A stretch of 64,000 bases of DNA from Streptomyces sp. MBT53. GTDB taxonomy: Bacteria > Actinomycetota > Actinomycetes > Streptomycetales > Streptomycetaceae. Of this stretch, positions 43,573 through 54,001 are shown piece by piece (the stretch's first letter is position 1; every line of letters begins with the position of its first letter). The notes under the pieces were generated by a model, which was not told the origin of the DNA, did not search any database, and saw only the letters and a list, made by a program, of their open reading frames with translations. The translations under genes and the position numbers were made by a program. The stretch is from the NCBI RefSeq assembly GCF_016654115.1, contig NZ_JAEQAZ010000027.1:1-64000 (forward strand), read 5' to 3'.

Positions 43573-44640
43573 ATGACGACACACGGGGGCTTCGAGCCCG
43601 TCTTCTGCACGATCGTCCCACCGCATGTCCTCGACAAGCTCGCCCAGCACGAGGACCCCGCGCTCGCCGGTCCCGCCCGCGAGACCCTGGAGCGCGACGC
43701 CTACGAGCGCACCCACCGCCGGCTGACCACCGTGCTCGGCGCACCGACGCTCGCCGCGCCCACGGCGACCGACAAGCCGCAGCGCACGATCTACGACGCC
43801 AAGCACAAGCAGGACCTGCCCGGGAAGAAGGTCCGTGCCGAGGGCTCCGACCCCGGCAAGGACGCGACCGTCAACCGCGCCTACGCGGGCCTCGGCGCCA
43901 CCTTCGAGCTGTACCTCAACGCCTTCAACCGGCACTCCATCGACGGCGAGGGCCTGCCGCTCAACGCGTCCGTCCACTACGACGTGAACTACGACAACGC
44001 GTTCTGGAACGGCGAACAGATGGTGTTCGGCGACGGCGACGGCGAGCTGTTCCTCGACTTCACCATCCCGGTCGACGTCATCGGCCACGAACTCACCCAC
44101 GGCGTCACGCAGTACACCGCGAACCTGACCTACTTCGGCCAGTCCGGCGCCCTGAACGAGTCGATCTCCGACGTCTTCGGCTCGCTCATCAAGCAGTACT
44201 CGCTCGGCCAGACCGCCGCCGAGGCCGACTGGCTGATCGGCGCGGGCCTGCTCGCCCCGCGCGTCACCGGCGTCGCCCTGCGCTCCATGAAGGCCCCGGG
44301 CACGGCCTACGACGACGACGCCCTCGGCAAGGACCCGCAGCCCGCCACGATGGACGGCTTCATCAAGACCGGGCGCGACAACGGCGGTGTGCACCTCAAC
44401 TCCGGCATCCCCAACCACGCCTTCTACCTGGTCGCCGACGCGCTCGGCGGACACGCCTGGGAGAAGGCCGGACAGATCTGGTACGACGTGCTGACCGGCG
44501 GCGAGCTCAAGAAGGACGCCCTGTTCACCGACTTCGCGACGCTCACCGTGGCCGCCGCGAAGACCCGGTTCGGGGACGGCGGCGAGGAACTGCAGGCGGT
44601 ACAGAAGGCGTGGGAACAGGTCGGCGTGCCCACGTCGTAG
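43573..44640 (+). CDS. M4 metalloprotease, protealysin-like
   Basis: The 355-residue thermolysin-fold zinc protease has HELTH at 172-176 (zinc ligands His172 and His176, catalytic Glu173), the third ligand Glu196 in ALNESISD, and the catalytic His in NGGVHLNSGIPNHAF. No signal peptide is present. Instead the short N-terminal propeptide carries the protealysin-type CTIVPPHVLDKL motif (PPxxL), which marks the group of enzymes with a 50-residue propeptide. ATG 43573 has AAGG upstream; GTG 43564 is an alternative. The emfourin-type inhibitor gene follows, so the pair is an enzyme-inhibitor operon. Confidence 0.92.
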   Translation: MTTHGGFEPVFCTIVPPHVLDKLAQHEDPALAGPARETLERDAYERTHRRLTTVLGAPTLAAPTATDKPQRTIYDAKHKQDLPGKKVRAEGSDPGKDATVNRAYAGLGATFELYLNAFNRHSIDGEGLPLNASVHYDVNYDNAFWNGEQMVFGDGDGELFLDFTIPVDVIGHELTHGVTQYTANLTYFGQSGALNESISDVFGSLIKQYSLGQTAAEADWLIGAGLLAPRVTGVALRSMKAPGTAYDDDALGKDPQPATMDGFIKTGRDNGGVHLNSGIPNHAFYLVADALGGHAWEKAGQIWYDVLTGGELKKDALFTDFATLTVAAAKTRFGDGGEELQAVQKAWEQVGVPTS

Positions 44641-44675
44641 TCGCGCCGGGCCCGTATCCGTACTAGACAGGACCC

Positions 44676-44942
44676 ATGCGTATTCAGGTACGGCGCACGG
44701 GCGGTTTCGGTGGCATCGAGCGCCGCGGCGAGGTCGACACCTCGGCGCGGCCCGACGCCCATGAGTGGCACGCGCTGGCCGAACGGGCGGTCGCCGACGG
44801 CCAGCGCACGCCCAAGTCCGGTGTCCCGGACGGCTTCCACTACGAGATCACGGTGGACGGGAAGACCGTGTACACGGCCGACCCCAGGCTTACGGAGGAG
44901 CAACGGACACTGATCCAGAGGGTGTTGAAGGAAGGTGCGTAA
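44676..44942 (+). CDS. emfourin-like protealysin inhibitor
   Basis: The 88-residue protein begins MRIQVRRTGGFGGIERRGEV, the RxGGFxGI pattern of emfourin, the proteinaceous inhibitor encoded beside protealysins. A C-terminal helix (LTEEQRTLIQRVLKEGA) follows a beta strand FHYEITVDGKTVYTADP. No signal peptide is present, as expected if it silences the protease inside the cell. It lies 35 bases after the protease stop on the same strand, so the two form the bicistronic operon typical of the pair. The function is inferred from position and N-terminal motif. Confidence 0.8.
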   Translation: MRIQVRRTGGFGGIERRGEVDTSARPDAHEWHALAERAVADGQRTPKSGVPDGFHYEITVDGKTVYTADPRLTEEQRTLIQRVLKEGA

Positions 44943-44963
44943 CTGCTTGTTCACGCCCGCCCG

Positions 44964-44993
44964 TTGACACCCGTTACCACCGGTACGGATGAT
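44964..44993 (+). promoter_or_regulatory. promoter of the beta-glucosidase operon
   Basis: TTGACA (44964-44969) and GATGAT (44988-44993) are spaced 18 bp. The start would fall at about 45000, the A of ATG 45001, suggesting a leaderless transcript. Confidence 0.45.
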
Positions 44994-45000
44994 CCGGCGC

Positions 45001-46329
45001 ATGGCGACTGATGCAGGCAATCCGATACCCCGGTTCCCGGCCGATTTCCTCTGGGGTGTCTCGACCTCGGCCCACCAGATCGAGGGTGCGGCCGACGAGC
45101 GCGAGCCCTCCGTCTGGGACGTGTTCGAGGCCGAGCCGGGCCGAATCAAGGACGGTTCGACGGCGGCGGTGGCCTGCGACCACTTCCACCGCCACGGCGA
45201 GGACGTGGCCCTCCTGGCCGACCTGGGCGTGGACGCGTACCGTTTCTCGATCTCCTGGCCGCGGGTGAACTCCCCCGGCGGCCTCGACTTCTACGACCGT
45301 CTCGTCGACGACCTGCTCGCGGCGGGCGTCCGTCCGGTCCCGACCCTCTTCCACTGGGATCTCCCGGTCACCCAGAACTGGTTGCAGCGGGACACCGCCT
45401 CGCGTTTCGCCGAGTACGTGTCGGTGGTCGCCGACCGCCTCGGCGACCGGGTCAAGAAGTGGATCACCCTCAACGAGCCCGCGGAACACACCCTGTTGGG
45501 GCACGCGCTCGGCGCCCACGCACCGGGCAAGGAGTTGCTCTTCGACGCGCTCCCGGTCGCCCACCACCAACTCCTCGCCCACGGCCTGGCGGTACGGGCG
45601 CTGCGCGCGGCCGGTGCCACCGACATCGGGATCGCCAACTCGCACGGCCCGACCTGGCCGGCCTCGCAGGAACCGGAGGACATCGAGGCCGCGAACTTCT
45701 ACGACCTGCTGCTGAACCGCCTGTTCGCCGACCCGCTGCTGCTGGGTGAATACCCCTCCGGGCTGGGCGAGTTGATGCCGGGCGATGTCGAGTCCGACCT
45801 GAAGGTGATCGCCGAACCGATCGACTGGTACGGCATCAACTACTACGCGCCGAGCCGGGTCGGCGCACCCCAGGGCGCCGAGATCGAGTTCGGCGGTCTG
45901 ACCCTCCCCGCCGAACTCCCCTTCTCCGTAAGGGAGATCGAGGGCGTCCCGGTCACCGACTTCGGCTGGCCGGTGGTCCCCGAGGGCCTCACCGAACTCC
46001 TCACCACGTTCCACGACCGCTACGGCGACCGCCTCCCGCCCGTCGTCATCACCGAGAACGGCTGCTCCTACGACGGCCTCGACGACCAGGACCGGATCGC
46101 CTACCTGGACGGCCATGTCCGGGCGCTGCACGGGGCGTTGGAGGCGGGCGTGGACGTCCGCGGCTACTTCGTGTGGTCGCTCCTCGACAACTTCGAGTGG
46201 GCGGAGGGCTACGAGCGCCGCTTCGGCCTCGTGCACGTCGACTACGAGACGCTGGCGCGCACCCCGAAGGCGTCGTACGGCTGGTTCCAGGGCCTGCTGC
46301 GGGCCCAGAGAGAGCGGGGACAGGGATGA
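45001..46329 (+). CDS. GH1 beta-glucosidase
   Basis: The 442-residue cytoplasmic glycosidase hydrolyses beta-glucosides such as cellobiose. The N-terminal FLWGVSTSAHQIEGA is the GH1 signature. The acid/base Glu159 is in TLNEP and the nucleophile Glu352 in ITENG, with WYGINYY in between. No signal peptide, so substrate arrives through a transporter; the MFS gene that overlaps its stop is the obvious candidate. ATG 45001 (MATDAG) matches the leaderless start; ATG 44989 is an alternative. Confidence 0.94.
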   Translation: MATDAGNPIPRFPADFLWGVSTSAHQIEGAADEREPSVWDVFEAEPGRIKDGSTAAVACDHFHRHGEDVALLADLGVDAYRFSISWPRVNSPGGLDFYDRLVDDLLAAGVRPVPTLFHWDLPVTQNWLQRDTASRFAEYVSVVADRLGDRVKKWITLNEPAEHTLLGHALGAHAPGKELLFDALPVAHHQLLAHGLAVRALRAAGATDIGIANSHGPTWPASQEPEDIEAANFYDLLLNRLFADPLLLGEYPSGLGELMPGDVESDLKVIAEPIDWYGINYYAPSRVGAPQGAEIEFGGLTLPAELPFSVREIEGVPVTDFGWPVVPEGLTELLTTFHDRYGDRLPPVVITENGCSYDGLDDQDRIAYLDGHVRALHGALEAGVDVRGYFVWSLLDNFEWAEGYERRFGLVHVDYETLARTPKASYGWFQGLLRAQRERGQG

Positions 46330-47597
46330 CCACGGCCGACGCGGCGGACGCGGTCTCCGCGCCCAACGCCCTCGCCGAGCCCGTCGAACGCGTCGGCCGG
46401 GGCTGGACCTCCGCGCTCTCGCTCGCCAACGGGGCGATCTGGGTGGGCTGGTACGGCCCGCTGCAGATCCTGCTGGCCTCCCAGGCCAAGGACTTCGCGC
46501 CCGGCACCGGCATGTCCAAGGAGACGATGCTGGCGTGGGTGACCGGCGCGGGCGCGCTGGTGTCCCTGGTCGCCAACCCGCTGTTCGGCGCGCTGTCGGA
46601 CCGTACGACGTCCCGGTGGGGCCGCCGTACGCCGTGGATCGTGGCCGGGTCGGCGGGCGGGGCGCTGTCGTTGCTGCTGCTCGCGGGTGCGGGCGGGGTG
46701 TGGACGATGGCGGCCGGCTGGTGCCTGGTCCAACTCACCCTGAACGCGGCCTTCGCGGCGGTCACGGCGGCCGTCCCCGACCGCGTCCCGCGGCTTCAAC
46801 GGGGCTCCGTGGGCGGCTGGTTGGGCGCCGCGCAGATCCTGGGCGTGGTCGGCGGCACGGGCCTGGCGACGGCGGCCGGGGGCATCGGGGCGGGCTATGT
46901 GGCGTGCGCGGTGTTCACGGCGGTGGGCGTACTGCCGTACGTCCTGCGCCACAAGGATCTGCAACTCCGACCGGCGGACCGGCCGTTGTGGTCCTGGCGG
47001 GGTTTTGTGAAGGGCTTCTGGCTGAGCCCGCGCCGCTATCCCGACCTCGGCTGGGCATGGCTGACCCGCTTCCTGATCAACCTGAGCAACGCGCTCGTGC
47101 TGCTGTACCTCCTGTACTACCTGCGCGACCGCCTGCACTACCACGACCCCGACCAGGGCGTCCTGATCCTCACAGCGGTGAACGGCCTCACACTCCTGGC
47201 CACGGTCGTGGTCGGCGGGGTCTGGTCCGACCGGGTCGGCCGCCGCAAGCCGTTCGTGATCTGGTCCGGCGTGCTGATGGCGGTGGCGACGGCGGTCCTC
47301 GCGGGCTGGCAGACCTGGCCCGGCGCGGTGGCCTCGGCGGCCCTCCTGGGCATCGGCTTCGGCGTCTTCACCTCGGTCGACTTCGCCCTGATGACGGACG
47401 TACTCCCGAAGGCCCTGGACCGCGGCAAGGACCTCGGCGTCATCAACGTCGCCAACGCCCTCCCCCAGGTCGCGGCCCCCGCCCTGGCCGCGCCGATCGT
47501 GACGTATCTGGGCGGGTACCGGGTGCTGTACCTGGTGTCTGCGGTGATCGGGATGGTGGGGGCGCTGCTGGTGCGGCGGATTCGGGGGGTGGACTGA
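46326..47597 (+). CDS. MFS transporter, sugar or GPH-like type
   Basis: The 423-residue protein has about twelve membrane helices. It begins SLANGAIWVGWYGPLQILLA and carries the loop LFGALSDRTTSRWGRRTPWI, with a second loop GGVWSDRVGRRKPFVI. This pair of Asp-Arg motifs is typical of sugar-transporting MFS members. ATG 46326 overlaps the glycosidase stop, so the two are coupled and it probably imports the glycoside that the enzyme cleaves. A longer frame from 46173 lies over the glycosidase end. Confidence 0.9.
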   Translation: MTTADAADAVSAPNALAEPVERVGRGWTSALSLANGAIWVGWYGPLQILLASQAKDFAPGTGMSKETMLAWVTGAGALVSLVANPLFGALSDRTTSRWGRRTPWIVAGSAGGALSLLLLAGAGGVWTMAAGWCLVQLTLNAAFAAVTAAVPDRVPRLQRGSVGGWLGAAQILGVVGGTGLATAAGGIGAGYVACAVFTAVGVLPYVLRHKDLQLRPADRPLWSWRGFVKGFWLSPRRYPDLGWAWLTRFLINLSNALVLLYLLYYLRDRLHYHDPDQGVLILTAVNGLTLLATVVVGGVWSDRVGRRKPFVIWSGVLMAVATAVLAGWQTWPGAVASAALLGIGFGVFTSVDFALMTDVLPKALDRGKDLGVINVANALPQVAAPALAAPIVTYLGGYRVLYLVSAVIGMVGALLVRRIRGVD

Positions 47598-47638
47598 AAC
47601 GCGGGCCACCGGGCGCCATATCGCTGTATGGTCGACGC

Positions 47639-47878
47639 ATGGCCAGCAAGAAAATCACTATCACCGTGCCAGAAGAGCTCGTGGAGGCTGCCCGCGAGCT
47701 CACTGACAACATCTCCGGGTATGTCGCGGAGGCGTTCGCTTCCAGAATCCGGCGCGAACTGCTCGCCGAGGATCTACGGCTTTACGAGGAAGAGCACGGG
47801 GCGTTCACGGAAGAGGAGATGGCCGAAGCCTTCGCCCGCCTCAACGGCGCCGCCGTTTCGAACCAGGAAGCCGCGTGA
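47639..47878 (+). CDS. antitoxin of a PIN-type toxin-antitoxin module
   Basis: The 79-residue protein begins MASKKITITVPEELVEAARE, a ribbon-helix-helix-like DNA-binding start (RHH beta strand, two helices). An acidic C-terminal segment (LAEDLRLYEEEHGAFTEEEM) suits toxin binding. Its stop overlaps the GTG start of the PIN toxin, so antitoxin and toxin are coupled as in VapBC pairs. It may repress its own promoter; no operator was identified. Confidence 0.8.
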   Translation: MASKKITITVPEELVEAARELTDNISGYVAEAFASRIRRELLAEDLRLYEEEHGAFTEEEMAEAFARLNGAAVSNQEAA

Positions 47879-48276
47879 CGCAGATCGCCAACATCGTCCT
47901 TGACTGCGAAGGACTCTCGGCCTGGATGACCCAAGACCGGAAGACCGCCTCCCTGTTCAAGGCCCTTCTCCACACCAAAGCCAATCTCGTGGTGTCGGCG
48001 AACAGCATCATCGAGGTGACCCACGCGGGTACGAACATGCCTCGGCTGAATTGGGCCCTCTCCCGCATCAAGGTAGAGCCCGTCACCGCGGAGCTCGCCA
48101 AAGCAGCCGCGAAGCTCCTCAAGGACACCGGGCTGCACGGTCACAAATACGCGATCGACGCCACCGTCGCAGTCACCGCGCTCAACCAGCCCGGGCCTGT
48201 CGCCATCCTCACCTCGGCCGTCGACGACCTGACGAAGCTGTGCGGCGGTCAGCGGGTCAGGATCATCCCCCTGTGA
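47875..48276 (+). CDS. PIN-domain ribonuclease toxin (VapC-like)
   Basis: The 133-residue PIN domain has the four acidic active-site positions: Asp in IVLDCEGLS, Glu in SIIEVTHAG, Asp in KYAIDATVAV and Asp in SAVDDLTKL. It is therefore a probable RNase toxin. GTG 47875 overlaps the antitoxin stop. The cleavage target (tRNA or mRNA) is not readable. It is unlike the adjacent genes and may be a mobile stability module. Confidence 0.82.
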   Translation: MTQIANIVLDCEGLSAWMTQDRKTASLFKALLHTKANLVVSANSIIEVTHAGTNMPRLNWALSRIKVEPVTAELAKAAAKLLKDTGLHGHKYAIDATVAVTALNQPGPVAILTSAVDDLTKLCGGQRVRIIPL

Positions 48277-48283
48277 GCCACCG

Positions 48284-49141
48284 TCAGAGCGCGCCCGCGT
48301 CCCGCGCCGACCACACCGTCGGGTACAGCGGGCGGTAGCCCAGCTCCCGGCGGATCCGCTCCGTCGACATGACGCCGAACCAGGGGTCGGGGTCGGTGCG
48401 GGTGTGCATGTCGGTGGGGATCTCCACGCCGTTGAGCTGGTACAGCTCGACCGCCGTCACCGGGGCGTCGTCGGCGATGTTGTAGATCCGGCCGGCTACT
48501 CCCGGGGTGTGCAGGACGCGCAGCAGGCCCTGGGCGACGTCCGCGTGGTGGCCCATGTGCAGGCGCTGGTTCGAGGCCCAACTCGTCGCCCAGCGGAGGG
48601 AGTTGGCGAGGTGGGGGTCGCCCTCGCCGTAGACGAAGGGAAGGCGGGCGACTCGTACGTCCATGGTGTCCAGGGCGAGCAACTCCCGTTCCGCGGCCAC
48701 CTTCGACTCGCCGTAGGCGCCCCACATCTCGCCGCCGGGACGGCTCTCGTCCTCCTCCGTCAGCGGACGGCCCCGCCCGACCCCGTACACGATCCCGGTG
48801 CTGACCTGGACGAAGCGCCGTACGCCGGAGGCCGCCGCGGCCCGTCCCAGGGCCACGGCCGCGTCGCGGTTGACGGCCCACGCCTCCTCGTCCGGGACCC
48901 CGCGGAAGGACGCGGCGACGTTCACGACCGCGTCGGCGCCGGACGCCGCCTTGCCGAGTGCCGTCTCGTCCCTCAGGTCACCGAGTACGACCTCGGCGCC
49001 CAGCTCCGCGAAGGGTGCGCCGCGTGCCTCGTCGCGGACCAGGACCCGTACCCGCTCCCCCGCCCGGGCCTGTGCCAGCAGCCTCGGTACGAAGCGGCGG
49101 CCGACCTGTCCCGTCGCGCCTGTCACCAGTGTCAGCATCAT
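48284..49141 (-). CDS. NAD(P)-dependent epimerase/dehydratase family protein
   Basis: The 285-residue extended short-chain dehydrogenase has an N-terminal Rossmann motif TGATGQVG (about 7-14) and the catalytic YGESK pair, with VSTGIVYGVGRG as the Ser-containing strand. Length and motifs fit sugar-nucleotide epimerases or similar reductases; the substrate is unknown. GAGGAG lies upstream of the ATG. It is divergent from the XRE/MmyB-type regulator, a common pairing for this regulator family, suggesting control by it. Confidence 0.87.
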   Translation of the reverse strand: MMLTLVTGATGQVGRRFVPRLLAQARAGERVRVLVRDEARGAPFAELGAEVVLGDLRDETALGKAASGADAVVNVAASFRGVPDEEAWAVNRDAAVALGRAAAASGVRRFVQVSTGIVYGVGRGRPLTEEDESRPGGEMWGAYGESKVAAERELLALDTMDVRVARLPFVYGEGDPHLANSLRWATSWASNQRLHMGHHADVAQGLLRVLHTPGVAGRIYNIADDAPVTAVELYQLNGVEIPTDMHTRTDPDPWFGVMSTERIRRELGYRPLYPTVWSARDAGAL

Positions 49142-49217
49142 GTGCTCCTCTCGTCTCGTCCCGATCAGCTTTGGGCAGCCGGGCCGCGGCCGGGAGAGAC
49201 CTTCCGATCAGGGGATC

Positions 49218-49248
49218 GGCAGTCCCTGGATAAGGCGGGCGGACTGCC
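49218..49248. promoter_or_regulatory. inverted repeat between the epimerase and XRE regulator
   Basis: GGCAGTCC (49218-49225) and GGACTGCC (49241-49248) are perfectly complementary, 14 bases before the regulator's GTG. It is a candidate operator for autoregulation and for the divergent epimerase. Confidence 0.45.
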
Positions 49249-49261
49249 GCACGCTGGAAGC

Positions 49262-50128
49262 GTGAACCGAGCCGAACTCGCCGACTTCCTGCGCCGGAGC
49301 CGGGCCCGCCTGGACCCCTCCGACGTGGGCCTCACGGCCGGCGCCCGCCGCCGTACGCCGGGCCTGCGCCGCGAGGAGGTGGCGCAGCTCGCCGGGATGT
49401 CCGTGGACTACTACACGCGCCTCGAACAGTCCCGGGGCCCGCGCCCGTCCCGCCAGATGCTCACGGCGCTCGCGCGGGCGCTGCGGCTCACGGACGACGA
49501 ACGCGACCACCTCTTCCACCTGACGGGCGAGGAGCCGCCGCGCCGGGGAGGCGGGACCGCGCATCTGCGGCCGGCCCTCCTGCTGGTCCTGGACCGGCTG
49601 CACGACACCCCGGCGCACGTGTCGAGCGACTGCGGTGAGGTGATCGCGCAGAACGCGATGGCACGGGCGCTGTCGGGCGACGCGTTCGCCCGCCCGCCCC
49701 GCGAACGCAACCTGCTCCGCCGCTTCTTCCTGGACCCCGCCTCACGGGAACTGTTCCCGCCGGAGGACATCCCGGAGCACGCACGCGCCCACGTGGCGAA
49801 CCTCCGGGCGGTGGCCGCGGCCCGCCCCGACGACCCGGAACCGGCCGCGCTGGTGGCCGAACTACGGGCGGGCAGCGAGGAGTTCGCCCACCTCTGGGAC
49901 CAGCACGAGGTGGCCGTACGACGCCAGTCCACGAAGCGATTCCGGCATCCGCTCGTCGGCCTCCTGGAACTGGACTGCGAGGTCCTCCTGAACCAGGACG
50001 CCCACCACCTGCTGATCATCCACACGGCGCGCAAGGGCACGGAGTCCTACGAGCGCTTGCAGCTGCTGCGGGTGATAGGCGTGCAGGACATGACCCTCGC
50101 CCCTGAGCCAAAGCCCAGGCAGCGATAA
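49262..50128 (+). CDS. XRE-family regulator with MmyB-like ligand domain
   Basis: The 288-residue protein has an N-terminal HTH (RRTPGLRREEVAQLAGMSVDY, YTRLEQSRGPRPS) followed by an MmyB-like domain with VIAQNAMARAL, NLLRRFFLDP and LVAELRAGSEEFAHLWDQHEV. This is the standard layout of actinobacterial MmyB regulators, which usually sit divergent to a short-chain dehydrogenase gene. GTG 49262 fits family N-termini (VNRAELADFLRRSRARL). The long frame extension upstream crosses the epimerase gene and is not coding. Confidence 0.92.
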   Translation: MNRAELADFLRRSRARLDPSDVGLTAGARRRTPGLRREEVAQLAGMSVDYYTRLEQSRGPRPSRQMLTALARALRLTDDERDHLFHLTGEEPPRRGGGTAHLRPALLLVLDRLHDTPAHVSSDCGEVIAQNAMARALSGDAFARPPRERNLLRRFFLDPASRELFPPEDIPEHARAHVANLRAVAAARPDDPEPAALVAELRAGSEEFAHLWDQHEVAVRRQSTKRFRHPLVGLLELDCEVLLNQDAHHLLIIHTARKGTESYERLQLLRVIGVQDMTLAPEPKPRQR

Positions 50129-50130
50129 CT

Positions 50131-50178
50131 CAGCCCCTCCGGCGATTGAGGAGCGGGGTCCGGGGCGGAGCCCCAGAG
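50131..50178. repeat. Streptomyces intergenic repeat with terminator hairpin
   Basis: CAGCCCCTCCGGCGATTGAG is followed by GAGCGGGGTCCGGGGCGGAG and CCCC, the widely repeated Streptomyces intergenic sequence with a GGGTCCGGGG(C)GGAGCCCC stem. It lies between the convergent regulator and era genes and probably terminates both. Confidence 0.7.
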
Positions 50179-50238
50179 GGATGGGACGGGTAGGGGCGGC
50201 GGGGGCGAAAGAAGCCCTCCGAACCCCCAACTCCCCCT

Positions 50239-51198
50239 CTAGAACCCCAGCTTCCGCAACTGCCGAGGATCCCGCTGCCAGTCCTTCGCCACCTTCACAT
50301 GCAGGTCCAGGAACACCGGCGTACCCAGCAACGCCTCGATCTGCTTGCGCGACTTGATCCCGACCTGCTTCAGCCGCGCGCCCTTCGGGCCGATGATGAT
50401 GCCCTTCTGGCTCGGGCGCTCGATGTAGACGAAGGCGTGGATGTCGAGGAGCGGCTTGTCGGCGGGCCGGTCCTCGCGCGGGAGCATCTCCTCCACGACG
50501 ACGGCGATGGAGTGCGGGAGTTCGTCCCGGACGCCCTCCAGCGCGGCCTCGCGGATCAGCTCCGCGATCATGACCTGCTCGGGCTCGTCGGTGAGGTCGC
50601 CCTCGGGGTAGAGGGCCGGGCCCTCCGGGAGCAGCGGAATGAGCAGGTCGGCGAGCAGATCCACCTGCTGGTCCGCGACCGCCGACACCGGCACGATCTC
50701 CGCCCACTCGAAGCCCAGCTCCTTGCCGAGCTGGTCGATGGCGATGAGCTGCTCGGCGAGGGTCTTGGAGTCGACGAGGTCCGTCTTCGTGACGATCACG
50801 ATCTTCGGCGTCTTCTTGATCGACGCCAGTTCCTTCGCGATGAAACGGTCACCCGGGCCCAGCTTCTCGTTCGCCGGGAGGCAGAAGCCGATGACGTCGA
50901 CCTCGGCCCATGTCGTGCGGACGATGTCGTTGAGCCGCTGCCCGAGCAGCGTGCGCGGCTTGTGCAGGCCAGGCGTGTCGACCAGGATCAGCTGCGCGTC
51001 CGGCCGGTGGACGATGCCGCGGACCGTGTGCCGCGTGGTCTGCGGCTGGTTGGCGGTGATCGCCACCTTCTGGCCGACCAGAGCATTCGTAAGGGTGGAC
51101 TTGCCCGCGTTGGGGCGGCCCACGAAGCAGGCGAAGCCGGCGCGGTGGGGAGCCTCCGACGAGTCAGACGGCTTGGATGACGGGGTACGAACGCTCAT
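50239..51198 (-). CDS. era: GTPase Era
   Basis: The 319-residue GTPase matures 16S rRNA and assembles the small ribosomal subunit. The P-loop GRPNAGKST, switch region TTRHTVRG, DTPGLHKPR (G3), and TKTD (G4) are present, and a KH RNA-binding domain ends the protein (IIIGPKGARLKQVGI). ATG 51198 (MSVRTPSSK) is chosen; ATG 51207 (MGAMSVRT) is as likely. A far longer frame covers amtB and is not coding. It is separated from its usual partners (phoH to the deaminase-like gene) by several kilobases here. Confidence 0.95.
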   Translation of the reverse strand: MSVRTPSSKPSDSSEAPHRAGFACFVGRPNAGKSTLTNALVGQKVAITANQPQTTRHTVRGIVHRPDAQLILVDTPGLHKPRTLLGQRLNDIVRTTWAEVDVIGFCLPANEKLGPGDRFIAKELASIKKTPKIVIVTKTDLVDSKTLAEQLIAIDQLGKELGFEWAEIVPVSAVADQQVDLLADLLIPLLPEGPALYPEGDLTDEPEQVMIAELIREAALEGVRDELPHSIAVVVEEMLPREDRPADKPLLDIHAFVYIERPSQKGIIIGPKGARLKQVGIKSRKQIEALLGTPVFLDLHVKVAKDWQRDPRQLRKLGF

Positions 51199-51271
51199 GG
51201 CGCCCATTGTCCCTGATCCACAGGCCCCCGCCGCACAACAGTCCACCGGAGCCTCACACGGTGAGCTTTCG

Positions 51272-51303
51272 GTAACCCCGACGCAATGAAACGTCACGGA
51301 AAC
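51272..51303 (+). promoter_or_regulatory. GlnR-like repeats upstream of amtB
   Basis: GTAAC (51272-51276) is followed by two GAAAC words 11 bp apart (51288-51292 and 51299-51303). They resemble the GTnAC/GAAAC elements bound by the nitrogen regulator GlnR but do not fit the 6-bp spacing exactly. Confidence 0.35.
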
Positions 51304-51372
51304 ACGGACGTGCACAACCGGAAACCCGGGCCGGTGACCCTCTGACGAGCCCCCACACCGTTGGAGACGACC

Positions 51373-53922
<2,550 letters not shown>

Positions 53923-54001
53923 GGGTGCGGACCCCCACGGACGTGGTGTGCGGCGGTCGGGCGGGTGCGGGCGCCCGGCCACCGGAGGTGAGTTCGGACG
54001 G

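Noticed and set aside
51272..51303. A confident GlnR box for amtB
   Set aside because: The GAAAC words are 11 bp apart and the first GTAAC half does not keep the 6-bp spacing, so it is listed only as a weak candidate.
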